Below are positions 15,949 through 23,832 of a stretch of DNA of 39,196 nucleotides, piece by piece (within the stretch, counting starts at the first letter, position 1; the number at the start of each line of letters is the position of its first letter). The translations under genes and the position numbers were made by a program. Where the stretch lies: assembly GCA_024743405.1 (NCBI GenBank), contig JANSWP010000068.1, positions 1-39,196 on the forward strand. Direction: 5' to 3'. Below the pieces are notes generated by a model. It saw only the letters and a list, made by a program, of their open reading frames with translations. It was not told where the DNA came from and ran no database searches. Origin of the DNA: Bacteroidota bacterium. GTDB taxonomy: Bacteria > Bacteroidota > Bacteroidia > Chitinophagales > Saprospiraceae.

Positions 15949-18390
15949 ATGAAGAAATTATTTTTTTACTTAATTATTTCCAATTTATTTTTGATTTCAT
16001 GTACCAATAATAGTGAATCTACTATTGTAGATTTAATGTCTAAATCCTTTAAAATAGGCATTAACGACAAAGGTTCAATTATTGATTTTATAGATTTGGA
16101 AACCAATAAAAACTATTTGTCAAATGATACTTCTACATTTTTAATGTCTTTAAGAATAGACAATGAGATTAAAATTCCTCAATCTGCCACTGTTAAAAAT
16201 GACCTCATTACTTTAATTTTCGAAAATGAAATTGAAGCCGAGATTAAAGTAGAAGAAAAAGATTTATACCTCACCTTTGAGCTATTATCACTCACCAATA
16301 AAGATGCTGTTGACTTAATTTTTTGGGGACCCTATTCTACGACAATAAATAAAGTAATTGGCGAAACAGTAGGAGTTGTTCGCGGAGAAGAATATGCTGT
16401 AGGGATACAGTCATTAAATATTAAAACTCTTGGTGGTTACCCTTGGAATGAGAGCGACCGTATGCCTGCTTTTGATATTTTTCGGGAAGACGATGCTAAT
16501 GAAATGCACCCAAAAACGGATGGTAGTGTCTTGTATAGAATAGAAGCCGCAAAGCCAACAAGTTCAGGAAGTAGTTTGCAAGCCTATTGTAGAAATAGAA
16601 ATCAAGATAGAATTATTCAGGATTTTAATCATGAAAAAATTGTAGCACCCGCTTATGATGATGGTGGCGTCATTGGTTCTAAAATTGCCCTTTTTGGATG
16701 CCCGGTAGAAAAAGCGCTGGAAACTATCGGAGAGATGGAAATAGCAGAAGGGTTACCGCATCCAATGATTAATGGACAATGGGGGAAAATTGCTCCCGAT
16801 GCAGCGGCAGCATATATTATTACAAATTTCACCGAAGATGATGTTGAGCAAGCTATAGATTTAACTAAAAAGGCTGGACTAAAATATTTATACCATTACG
16901 GTAAAACCTTTGAAAATTGGGGACATTTTGATTTGTATAAGGGGGAATTTCCAAATGGGATGGAAGGATTAAAAATGTGTGTCGAAAAAGCTGAAGCACA
17001 AGGTATAATGGTCGGTACACATCTGCTTTCAAATTTTATTACAACAAATGACCCATATGTTACGCCTATCCCTGACAAGCGACTAGCCAAAGTAGGAAGC
17101 TCCATAATTCTTGCTAATATCAATGCTTCCGAAACTGAAATTCCTATCAAATCACCTGATTTCTTCAATCAGATGAAAAATAATAGTTTGAAAACGGTTA
17201 GGGTTGGAAATGAGTTGATTCGATATGGAAAGGTTTCGGAAACTTCTCCATGGAAACTGTTGGATTGTCAGCGGGGTGCTTTTAATACGACTGCTTCTGA
17301 ACATAATTCAGGCGAAGAAATAGCAAAGTTATTGGACCATGCTTACAAAGTGTTTTTGACGAATGCAGAATTGACCATTGAAATGTCAGAAACAATGGCA
17401 GAATTGTATAATAAAACCGGTTTGCGCCAGATCTCATTTGATGGATTGGAAGGAAATCGTTCAACTGGATTGGGAACTTATGGTGAGTCATTAATGCCTT
17501 ATACTTGGTACAATTCCTTATCAGATGATTTAAAAAATCACTTAATAATTGATGCTAGTCGAACGACTCATTTTTTCTGGCATATATATTCACGAATGAA
17601 TTGGGGCGAACCTTGGTATGGAGGATTTAGAGAAAGTCAAACAGAATATAGGTTTAAAAATCAAGCGTATTTTAGAAGAAACTATATGCCTGGGATGTTA
17701 GGGTGGTTTAAAATGACCTCTGAAACAAGCATAGAAGATATTGAATGGTTGTTAGCGCGCGCTTCGGGTTATGATGCCGGCTATGCATTTGTTGCGGGAT
17801 TTGAATCAATCGAGCAAAATGGAAATTCAGATGAAATTTTAGAACTCATTGGAGATTGGGAAAAACTTAGACTTGGAGGTTCATTCACAGAAAAGCAGAA
17901 AGAAATATTTCGAGATTCTGGTAAGGAGTTTTCGCTCAAAAAAATCAAAGACAATGAATGGGACTTGCTAAAGGTTAATGCTGAAATATTTAATCATGAA
18001 AAGAAAATTAAACAACCCGGCGAACCCCTGTATTCAACTTTTGAATTTAATAATATAGGAAACGAACAATCTCTAAATTTCCTCCTTACCGCTATAAATT
18101 GTGATGCCAGTGAAATAGTAATGGAAATAAATAATTACAAAGAAGTCAAGCTGCCTGTTGTTTTAAAAAAGGGACAAATAATTAAGTACACAGGTGGTAA
18201 TAAAGCAACCGTCTATGATTCTAACTGGCAACTTATTAAGGAATTTGATATTGATCCTTCTAATTTTAAAGTCGGTAAGGGCGAAAATTCAGTTTCTTTC
18301 GATTGCACTTTTGACAAGATAGATAAAGAGTCAAGTATCAAACTAGAAATAAGAACATTTGAAAATGGAGAAAAAATCGTATTGAATTAA
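15949..18390 (+). CDS. Large lipoprotein with a possible glycoside-hydrolase-like TIM barrel
   Basis: The chosen ATG (15949) opens a clear lipoprotein signal, MKKLFFYLIISNLFLISC; the frame extends 16 codons upstream but that part is not signal-like. The mature protein (about 813 residues with the signal) appears to have an N-terminal beta-rich domain to about 260, a central region of about 280-640 with alternating elements, and a C-terminal beta domain. Central landmarks are TKKAGLKYLYHYGKTFENWG, GIMVGTHLLSNF, QISFDGLEGNRSTGLGTYGE and WHIYSRMNWGEPWYGG. The Asp in SFDGLEG and the aromatic-rich strand ends recall alpha-galactosidase-like barrels (clan GH-D). This is inference from pattern only; no CAZy family is assigned. 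It stands alone after mnmE and ends beside a truncated repeat copy. Confidence 0.7.
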   Translation: MKKLFFYLIISNLFLISCTNNSESTIVDLMSKSFKIGINDKGSIIDFIDLETNKNYLSNDTSTFLMSLRIDNEIKIPQSATVKNDLITLIFENEIEAEIKVEEKDLYLTFELLSLTNKDAVDLIFWGPYSTTINKVIGETVGVVRGEEYAVGIQSLNIKTLGGYPWNESDRMPAFDIFREDDANEMHPKTDGSVLYRIEAAKPTSSGSSLQAYCRNRNQDRIIQDFNHEKIVAPAYDDGGVIGSKIALFGCPVEKALETIGEMEIAEGLPHPMINGQWGKIAPDAAAAYIITNFTEDDVEQAIDLTKKAGLKYLYHYGKTFENWGHFDLYKGEFPNGMEGLKMCVEKAEAQGIMVGTHLLSNFITTNDPYVTPIPDKRLAKVGSSIILANINASETEIPIKSPDFFNQMKNNSLKTVRVGNELIRYGKVSETSPWKLLDCQRGAFNTTASEHNSGEEIAKLLDHAYKVFLTNAELTIEMSETMAELYNKTGLRQISFDGLEGNRSTGLGTYGESLMPYTWYNSLSDDLKNHLIIDASRTTHFFWHIYSRMNWGEPWYGGFRESQTEYRFKNQAYFRRNYMPGMLGWFKMTSETSIEDIEWLLARASGYDAGYAFVAGFESIEQNGNSDEILELIGDWEKLRLGGSFTEKQKEIFRDSGKEFSLKKIKDNEWDLLKVNAEIFNHEKKIKQPGEPLYSTFEFNNIGNEQSLNFLLTAINCDASEIVMEINNYKEVKLPVVLKKGQIIKYTGGNKATVYDSNWQLIKEFDIDPSNFKVGKGENSVSFDCTFDKIDKESSIKLEIRTFENGEKIVLN

Positions 18391-18408
18391 ACATCTAACT
18401 TGTCTTAT

Positions 18409-18478
18409 TACTTTTTTTGACTTGAATAAAGAAAAATTAACGACGTATAAAAGCGCAATTTATTAATGTACCATTCCT
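18409..18478 (-). repeat. Half copy of the long-palindrome element (left arm only)
   Basis: Read on the minus strand this is the left arm of the element at 32836-33042, about 67 of 70 bases identical, running AGGAATGGTACATTAATAAA through GCGCTTTTATACGTCG and stopping at CAAAAAAAGTA, just where the core hairpin should begin. Here the arm is uninterrupted, whereas the copy at 32836 carries a 53-base insertion. The other half is missing. The rest of the gap to 18620 is AT-rich with nothing recognised. Confidence 0.8.
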
Positions 18479-18620
18479 TATTATTTTCGAAACTCATAAT
18501 CTATTTCATTTTATTTTATTATCTTTAAATATTCCAAAATGAGGCTCTCTTCTTTTAAAATCTAAGCTCTCCTAATAAATACGTCACCACTGCCAATAGA
18601 CAGTAAAAATCCCAAATACA

Positions 18621-19922
18621 ATGAGCCAAAAAAGTATACCCTTTTTTATTTCTGTTGATGATAAAATCAAGAAAAAGCTACTACTAAAACTTAGAATTGA
18701 TAATACCAAAAGGATATACCTGATTTCACTATTGGGATTGTTTTTCTTTTGTCTTTTCATGGGACTCGATTATCTGCGTTATACCAATGGAAAAATCCTT
18801 TCGGGCAACCTGTATTTTTTCCTTTTTCTCAATCACTTAAGTTTTTTGTTTTTTATCTTCCCCGTAATTACCATTGGTACCAATCGGAAAATCTTTGCAA
18901 AAAGGAAATTTAAACCTAGTGCCTTTTTCATTTATTCTTGGACGATTTTTTTAGGCATGGCACTTATTACCATGGCAATTTTAAGCCTCATTGATCGGGA
19001 CTCACTTACGATGTACACCATCTATATCATCATTGCCAATTTTGGGCTCATTATGGTTCATAGAGACAGAATTTTACTCAATTTAATAAGCTTCCTAGCC
19101 ATCTCTATTGCGTGTATTTTTCTATTCCATCACAATATGGAATTATTAATTATAAACTTTATGGAGATTATAGGCGTCACCGTTGTATGCCTAGTGGTTT
19201 CTACACAAATGTTTAATGCCTATGTTAACAAACTATATTCTGATTATTTTCTCAAAGAAAAAAACAAAGAAATTAATAAGGAGAAAAAACGCGGAGATAA
19301 ATTGTTACACAACATTCTGCCCAAACAAATAGCGAAAGAATTAATGTCAAAGGGGTCTGTAACGCCTCGTTATTACAATAGTGCAACGATCATGCTTATC
19401 GATTTTAAAGATTTCAGTACTATTAGTAAACGCTTGACACCTCAAGAATTAATCAAAGAGCTAGATTATTGCTTTAAAAAATTTGATCACCTAACTGCAA
19501 AACATAACTTGGAAAAAATCAAAACCATTGGCGATGCATACCTTTGTGTAGGAGGTGTTCCAAATAATAATATTACACATGCAATGAACTCTATTGAAGC
19601 CGCCCATGAAATTCTAACTTTCCTGAATGAATGGAATACAAAACGAATAGCTAATAATGAACCTCCTTTTGAAAGTAGAATCGGCATCCATACTGGTTCT
19701 ATTATAGCGGGCGTAGTAGGAGATAGAAAATTTGTCTTTGATATTTGGGGGGATGCCGTCAATACTACCGCAAGAATTGAATCAAATGGAAAAGCAGGCC
19801 AGATCAATATATCTCAAACCACTTATGATTTAGTAAAAACCGAAATAGAATGTGATCATCGCGGGAAAATTCCTATTAAAAACCTCGCCCCAATTGATAT
19901 GTATTTTGTGAAAAAAAACTGA
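18621..19922 (+). CDS. Membrane-bound class III adenylate cyclase
   Basis: Probably makes cAMP from ATP. The N-terminal half has about six membrane segments (roughly 33-50, 65-87, 103-124, 132-146, 153-170 and 174-195). A charged linker leads to DKLLHNILPKQIAKEL and the cyclase homology domain (about 250-430). Both metal-binding Asp are present, D261 in LIDFKDF and D305 in KTIGDAY. The adenine-selecting pair is Lys301 in IKTIGD and Asp374 in FDIWGD, and the transition-state Asn381 and Arg385 are in VNTTAR. This set points to ATP rather than GTP. All catalytic residues are in one chain, so it would work as a homodimer. It ends 8 bases before the convergent DUF547 gene; a Crp-like regulator is nearby. 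Confidence 0.9.
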   Translation: MSQKSIPFFISVDDKIKKKLLLKLRIDNTKRIYLISLLGLFFFCLFMGLDYLRYTNGKILSGNLYFFLFLNHLSFLFFIFPVITIGTNRKIFAKRKFKPSAFFIYSWTIFLGMALITMAILSLIDRDSLTMYTIYIIIANFGLIMVHRDRILLNLISFLAISIACIFLFHHNMELLIINFMEIIGVTVVCLVVSTQMFNAYVNKLYSDYFLKEKNKEINKEKKRGDKLLHNILPKQIAKELMSKGSVTPRYYNSATIMLIDFKDFSTISKRLTPQELIKELDYCFKKFDHLTAKHNLEKIKTIGDAYLCVGGVPNNNITHAMNSIEAAHEILTFLNEWNTKRIANNEPPFESRIGIHTGSIIAGVVGDRKFVFDIWGDAVNTTARIESNGKAGQINISQTTYDLVKTEIECDHRGKIPIKNLAPIDMYFVKKN

Positions 19923-19930
19923 ATTTGGCT

Positions 19931-20611
19931 CTATTCTCTGTAATTATTTAAATCCTCTTCCCAATCATATGCTTTAAAGATGAGTTTCATCCCTTTAGTC
20001 TCAATATTCAATCTTTCTTTTAAAATTTTTCGAACACCTTTCCTACCTCCAAAATCACCTAAGAACCAAAGAAACAACCTAGTAATGTGAATCTCCTTTT
20101 GATTATTCAAAACGTCTGTTTCGCTTTCCAAAAAAGAAAGGGTCGCCATTTCTAGTTGATTTTCTATTTTCTCAGGAGCATAGAATGCGATAGGAGGACA
20201 GCTTTTCGCACCACAGTTGAGCGCAAAATGAATTCGATAATCGATTTTTGAAACGGCAAGATCTTTTATCAGAGAAGACGTAAATATATTAGGTAAGTAG
20301 CCGATTGAAAATTTCCAACGGTATTTCCTCAAAATACCATGCTCAATATCATCAAGGCTGAAACTATTACCCCCGATTTGAATCGCCTTCTTTCGATAAA
20401 TTTCAGGTTTATCTAGTTTTTTTTCTTTTCGAAGAATCAGAAAAAAGGCATTATAAATATTGATCCAAAATGCCTTTTTATGGTTATCTGCAGGAAGTTC
20501 TTTTTTTAAAGTTTCGAGCGTAAGATTGGCTAATTTTGATTCAAAATCAGTCCACGGCTCTCCCATTTTTATTTGCAATAATAATTGCTCAGAAAGTTGA
20601 TTCACATTCAT
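19931..20611 (-). CDS. DUF547 family protein
   Basis: A 226-residue protein without signal peptide or membrane segment. The hallmark of the family is clear: KKAFWINIYNAFF near 45-57 and HFALNCGAKSCPPIAFY near 130-146, with the conserved Cys and His that suggest a papain-like or transglutaminase-like core. The biochemical role of DUF547 is not established to my knowledge. It starts 2 bases after the Crp/Fnr gene ends and is almost certainly the last gene of a three-gene unit with that regulator and the small Cys/His protein. Confidence 0.85.
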   Translation of the reverse strand: MNVNQLSEQLLLQIKMGEPWTDFESKLANLTLETLKKELPADNHKKAFWINIYNAFFLILRKEKKLDKPEIYRKKAIQIGGNSFSLDDIEHGILRKYRWKFSIGYLPNIFTSSLIKDLAVSKIDYRIHFALNCGAKSCPPIAFYAPEKIENQLEMATLSFLESETDVLNNQKEIHITRLFLWFLGDFGGRKGVRKILKERLNIETKGMKLIFKAYDWEEDLNNYRE

Positions 20612-20613
20612 AA

Positions 20614-21324
20614 TTAATATTTCATACCTGATAACGCTAACAACCGATCCATATCTCGAACAATCAAATACTGGCGCGTGAAATGAATGATATTATCCCT
20701 ACGCAATTCATTCATAATGGTCGTAACGGTTTGCCTTCCGGCACCCGCTATATTGCCAATTTCCTGGTGCGTCAAGGGCGGCTTCAACACATATTCAAAT
20801 CCTACTTGTCGCCCCGACTTTTTTACATGAAGTGCAATGAAGTGGATGACTCGCTGTTGAGAACTTAATAAAATAAGGCGACGAAGACGTTCTTGCGTAC
20901 GATTGAGTCTCCCCAAAATATTAAATAACAATTCTGCGTATAATTTCGGATTCGTTTGAATTGTTTTTTGAAAGGTAGAAATAGGGATTTTCTTAATGAC
21001 GGTCATTTGAGTCATGGCCTCTACCGTTTTATTTTTATCAATCTCCCCTATTACAGCTTCACAATTTAAAAAATCTCCTTTTTGAAGGTAATCTTCCAAC
21101 ATTTCTTTACCGTCGTGCAAGGAATATAATTTAATCATTCCTTTAATAACTAAATAGACAAAATGTGGCGTATCGCCTTCGCGAAAAAGGACATCTCCTT
21201 TTTTCAACGTGACTTCAGGAACTTTGTCAAATAAGGCAATACAACTCTGAGGATGTATATTGCTATTTAGAAGGGTTGGAATTGGTGTGGGAAATGATTC
21301 CCTTTTAAAATTAATGGTCATCAT
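20614..21324 (-). CDS. Crp/Fnr family transcription regulator
   Basis: A 236-residue DNA-binding regulator. The N-terminal cyclic-nucleotide-like beta roll runs from about 30 to 150 (LKKGDVLFREGDTPHFVYLV, then GDFLNCEAVIG). A long dimer helix follows and then a winged helix-turn-helix (about 170-228: LTHQEIGNIAGAGRQTVTTI). The phosphate-binding cassette of true cAMP receptors (FGEL...RSA) is replaced by FLNCEAVIGEIDKNKTVEA, without the expected Arg, so classical cAMP binding is doubtful. The Cys residue in the roll is single, so no Fe-S cluster of the Fnr type is evident. The gene overlaps the upstream small Cys/His gene by 14 bases. Start at the first of two adjacent ATG codons; the second is equally possible. 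Confidence 0.88.
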   Translation of the reverse strand: MMTINFKRESFPTPIPTLLNSNIHPQSCIALFDKVPEVTLKKGDVLFREGDTPHFVYLVIKGMIKLYSLHDGKEMLEDYLQKGDFLNCEAVIGEIDKNKTVEAMTQMTVIKKIPISTFQKTIQTNPKLYAELLFNILGRLNRTQERLRRLILLSSQQRVIHFIALHVKKSGRQVGFEYVLKPPLTHQEIGNIAGAGRQTVTTIMNELRRDNIIHFTRQYLIVRDMDRLLALSGMKY

Positions 21325-21616
21325 GTTTGTCAGGATTTTTATTCAATTGTTGAAGAATTTTTTCTTCCAATTTTTTGGAGTCAAAGTCTAATTCTTGCTC
21401 TGAGACTGCCTTTTTATTGGCTTTTAAAAAAGAATCTAACAAACGTGTTTGTTTTTCATATTGCTTACATGCATCACACATCATTGTATGAAAAAAAAGT
21501 GCTATTCGCTCTTTTAAAGAATGTTTCTCCTCTAATTTTTTTTCCATTAACAAGGTTACCTCTTCGCAAGACAACATGATTTTTTGCATTATTTGTTGCA
21601 TCTTTTTCATAGACAT
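21311..21616 (-). CDS. Small Cys/His protein, anti-sigma-factor-like (zf-HC2 type)
   Basis: A 101-residue soluble protein. LSCEEVTLLMEKKLEEK followed by FFHTMMCDACKQYEKQ gives a Cys early on and an H-x3-C-x2-C set, the pattern of zinc-binding anti-sigma domains. No membrane segment follows and no sigma factor gene is in the window, so control of a sigma factor is inference. The several Met codons at the start (MSMKKMQQIMQKIM) leave the true start open. It overlaps the Crp/Fnr gene by 14 bases, which implies coupled translation. Its upstream region contains a long-palindrome element at 21713-21873. Confidence 0.7.
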   Translation of the reverse strand: MSMKKMQQIMQKIMLSCEEVTLLMEKKLEEKHSLKERIALFFHTMMCDACKQYEKQTRLLDSFLKANKKAVSEQELDFDSKKLEEKILQQLNKNPDKHDDH

Positions 21617-21712
21617 ACTACTCTAGTCGTCACAACTATAAAATCCTGACAGTTTTTTTGAAAATAATTTCGTTTGGAAAGATTAGGAATACGGACATAA
21701 TAAATTTACCAA

Positions 21713-21873
21713 GGGAGCAGGAAATAAATAAGGTACCCAAATTTTGTACAGCTATTTTTTCTTCAGTCGAGGCAAAAAATGCAAACATACCCATAGGTAT
21801 GGTGAGTATTCTTAACGAAAAATGAAGGAAAAAGAGCAAGTGAAATGAGTAGGTTATTTGTTTCCTACTCCCC
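21713..21873 (+). repeat. Dispersed long-palindrome element, copy C
   Basis: Outer arms GGGAGCAGGAAATAAATAA (left) and its imperfect complement ending TTTCCTACTCCCC (right); core TCGAGGCAAAAAATGC, hairpin CATACC/GGTATG around CATA, then GTGAGTATTCTTAACG. It matches copy D over most of its length. A 79-codon minus-strand frame across it (21636-21875) is judged a chance frame. Confidence 0.85.
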
Positions 21874-21894
21874 AACTTATTTTATCCGCATTCC

Positions 21895-22323
21895 TCAGAC
21901 AAAACGCTTTTCAAAAACATACCTTTTAAAATAAAAATTATAAAAAAAGAAAACCCCGGTCACTATTAGTTTTAAAATATATTGATAATGATGAAAAAAC
22001 GGAAATCCATCTAAATAGCTAATCAGTATAGTACTTAAAATTAACCCTACAAATGACACCATAAGCGCCAAAAAAAAAGTCTTATTCAAGGTTCTTTTCA
22101 TTTCGAAAATGAACTTTCTTTGAAGGTAAAAATTGACAATAACGGCAAGAGAAAAAGAAAGAATATGAGATATTTTGGCACGATGCTCTAAGTCAGAAAA
22201 AACGAGGTAAGAAAAAACGTTAAAAAGCCCAATATCTACCAATGTTGCGATAGAGGAGGTGAGCGCAAATTTGAATTTCAAAAAGAATAATTCCTTTATT
22301 TTTTCGAAGTTAGATTGACTCAT
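21895..22323 (-). CDS. GtrA-like membrane protein
   Basis: A 142-residue protein with four membrane segments (about 17-38, 47-66, 80-101 and 112-132), the size and layout of the GtrA family. These are thought to help move lipid-linked sugars across the membrane for polysaccharide or O-antigen modification. The start FLKFKFALTSSIATLVDIGLF matches the family opening (FxxVGxxxTxxDxxxF), and NFYLQRKFIFE matches the conserved N-R-x-F/W-F motif; the end FYFKRYVF is also typical. It overlaps the upstream nucleotidase-like gene by 14 bases. Its partner glycosyltransferase is not in the window. Confidence 0.85.
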   Translation of the reverse strand: MSQSNFEKIKELFFLKFKFALTSSIATLVDIGLFNVFSYLVFSDLEHRAKISHILSFSLAVIVNFYLQRKFIFEMKRTLNKTFFLALMVSFVGLILSTILISYLDGFPFFHHYQYILKLIVTGVFFFYNFYFKRYVFEKRFV

Positions 22324-22858
22324 TTTTCAATTCATTTTCAAAAAAAGTTCGAACTTCTTTCCAATTATCCACTCTTGAAAATCGAGTTTCTTCTGTATTG
22401 TGAGTGGCAGTATAGAGCAAGCCTTTTCCATTGAATGTCACTAAATTACGAACGTGGTCATCTATCATATAATCTGCATTTATAACACTTTTATCTCCAC
22501 ACATGATGACCTTCTTCCAATGAATAAACGGAAAATGCTCTTCCAACCAATCGCGTTTGTCAATCAATGAATTTCGGAATTCCATCGCAGATGTCACTAC
22601 ATAAATGTCATAATGTTCATTTAACCATTTGACGACTTCTTGGCTACCCTCCATAACCGGTAAATCTCTAAAAAAGCCTGGCTCAAAGAGGTATTTCCGA
22701 ATATGCATCGCTCCTTCCAATTCATATACTTTCTTTCCCCAATAATCTTCTCTTTTGGGTCGAAACCCAAAATCCCTTTCATAATAATCCAAAAATTTCG
22801 GATAAACATCCGCGATGACTTCATCCATATCAAGGGCGATTCTTTTCATTATTCTCAA
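22310..22858 (-). CDS. 5'(3')-deoxyribonucleotidase-like HAD phosphatase (NT5C family)
   Basis: Probably dephosphorylates deoxynucleoside monophosphates or similar compounds. The opening IALDMDEVIADVYP has the two Asp of the haloacid dehalogenase nucleophile motif (DxDxV). VVTSAMEF is motif II, and DYMIDDHVRNL near the C-terminus is motif IV. Length 182 residues fits the bacterial NT5C family. The start could also be the Met at codon 4 (22849), which opens MKRIALDMD, closer to relatives. It is the first gene of a pair with the GtrA-like protein. Confidence 0.87.
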   Translation of the reverse strand: MRIMKRIALDMDEVIADVYPKFLDYYERDFGFRPKREDYWGKKVYELEGAMHIRKYLFEPGFFRDLPVMEGSQEVVKWLNEHYDIYVVTSAMEFRNSLIDKRDWLEEHFPFIHWKKVIMCGDKSVINADYMIDDHVRNLVTFNGKGLLYTATHNTEETRFSRVDNWKEVRTFFENELKNESI

Positions 22859-23066
22859 ATTTTGGGCAAAAATATAATTTTTAAGCGCATCAAGAGTAGG
22901 TATTTTCTAATCATTCTGCCAATACGTTTATTAAAAAAACCTTCAAGATAAAATAATGACAATTCATCCTTCAAAAATTACAGTTCGTTGATTTAGGAAA
23001 GCAAAAGGGATAGATCAGGAATACTTTTGCCACCGAGTTTTGAAAAATGGTATTAGAAAAAATATA

Positions 23067-23234
23067 ATTAGGGAGGAGGAAATAAATAAGCTACCCAAAT
23101 TTTAGGAAGTTATTTTTTTTTAGACGAGGCAAAAAACGCAGACATATCCAAAGGTATGGCGAGTATTTTTAACGATGTATATAAGAAAAGTAACAAGTAA
23201 AATGGGTAAGTTATATTTTTCCTCCTCCCCTAAT
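23067..23234 (+). repeat. Dispersed long-palindrome element, copy D
   Basis: The clearest copy. Arms ATTAGGGAGGAGGAAA (left, from 23067) and TTTCCTCCTCCCCTAAT (right, to 23234) pair almost perfectly and the pairing continues inwards through CTACCCA/TGGGTAAG. The core is GACGAGGCAAAAAACGCAG, hairpin CATATCC/GGTATG around AAA, then GCGAGTATTTTTAACG. It lies in the gap upstream of the small secreted protein gene; the remaining bases 22859-23066 hold nothing recognised. Confidence 0.85.
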
Positions 23235-23287
23235 TCCATTCTCATAACTCTTTCACTTTAATTCACCTAAATAAAAATTACTCGATA

Positions 23288-23743
23288 ATGAAAAATTTAA
23301 TGCTTGTTTTAGTTACAATGATCACTTTTGGATTAACCAATAATGGGATTGCTCAATCCATGCAATCAACTGCCAACTATTCTGCTACAGTATCTGATAA
23401 CGGCGAAGTTGAAATTCTAAAAGAATTTAAAGCAACAAAGCAACAAAAGAGAGTCATCAAAAAAATGAAAAATTATGTGACGCCTCGCCTTTTGAGTGAT
23501 AATCCTTACCGTTCTGCTTTGGAAGGAAAATCGGCGAAAGTTCAAGTAAATTTTGACATGAAAGGCGCAATCACTGAAGTAACAGTAATTGAGTCCGACG
23601 TTCAAGGACTAGACGAAAACCTAGAACGCCTTATCAAAGAATATGACTTAAAAAATCCTATTGCAAAATCTGATATGGAAAAAACGGAGGCTATTCAATT
23701 AGTCATTCCATTAGTTGGAAAGAAATACTATACAATTCGATAA
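23288..23743 (+). CDS. Small secreted protein, possibly TonB-C-like domain
   Basis: A 151-residue protein with a signal peptide (MKNLMLVLVTMITFGLTNNG, cleavage near AQ). The mature part contains AKVQVNFDMKGAITEVTVIE, a beta-alpha-beta style segment similar to TonB C-terminal domains found in many Bacteroidota secreted proteins, but the usual proline-rich linker is absent. No enzyme motif is seen. It faces the RND pump gene, with a shared bidirectional terminator at 23768-23810. The function is unknown. Confidence 0.75.
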   Translation: MKNLMLVLVTMITFGLTNNGIAQSMQSTANYSATVSDNGEVEILKEFKATKQQKRVIKKMKNYVTPRLLSDNPYRSALEGKSAKVQVNFDMKGAITEVTVIESDVQGLDENLERLIKEYDLKNPIAKSDMEKTEAIQLVIPLVGKKYYTIR

Positions 23744-23767
23744 GCAATCGAATATCTGTCTCATTCT

Positions 23768-23810
23768 AAAAAGGGTTAAATTATTGCAATTCAATAATTT
23801 AACCCTTTTT
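23768..23810. terminator. Bidirectional intrinsic terminator
   Basis: A perfect 19-base stem (23768-23786 and 23792-23810; AAAAAGGGTTAAATTATTG on the left) with a 5-base loop and A/T tracts at both ends. It separates two convergent genes, the secreted protein and the RND pump. Confidence 0.9.
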
Positions 23811-23832
23811 ATTACTATTCAAATGATGACTT

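Noticed and set aside
21636-21875. 79-codon minus-strand frame beside the GtrA-like gene
   Set aside because: It lies across palindrome copy C, has no family resemblance, and the repeat explains the sequence.
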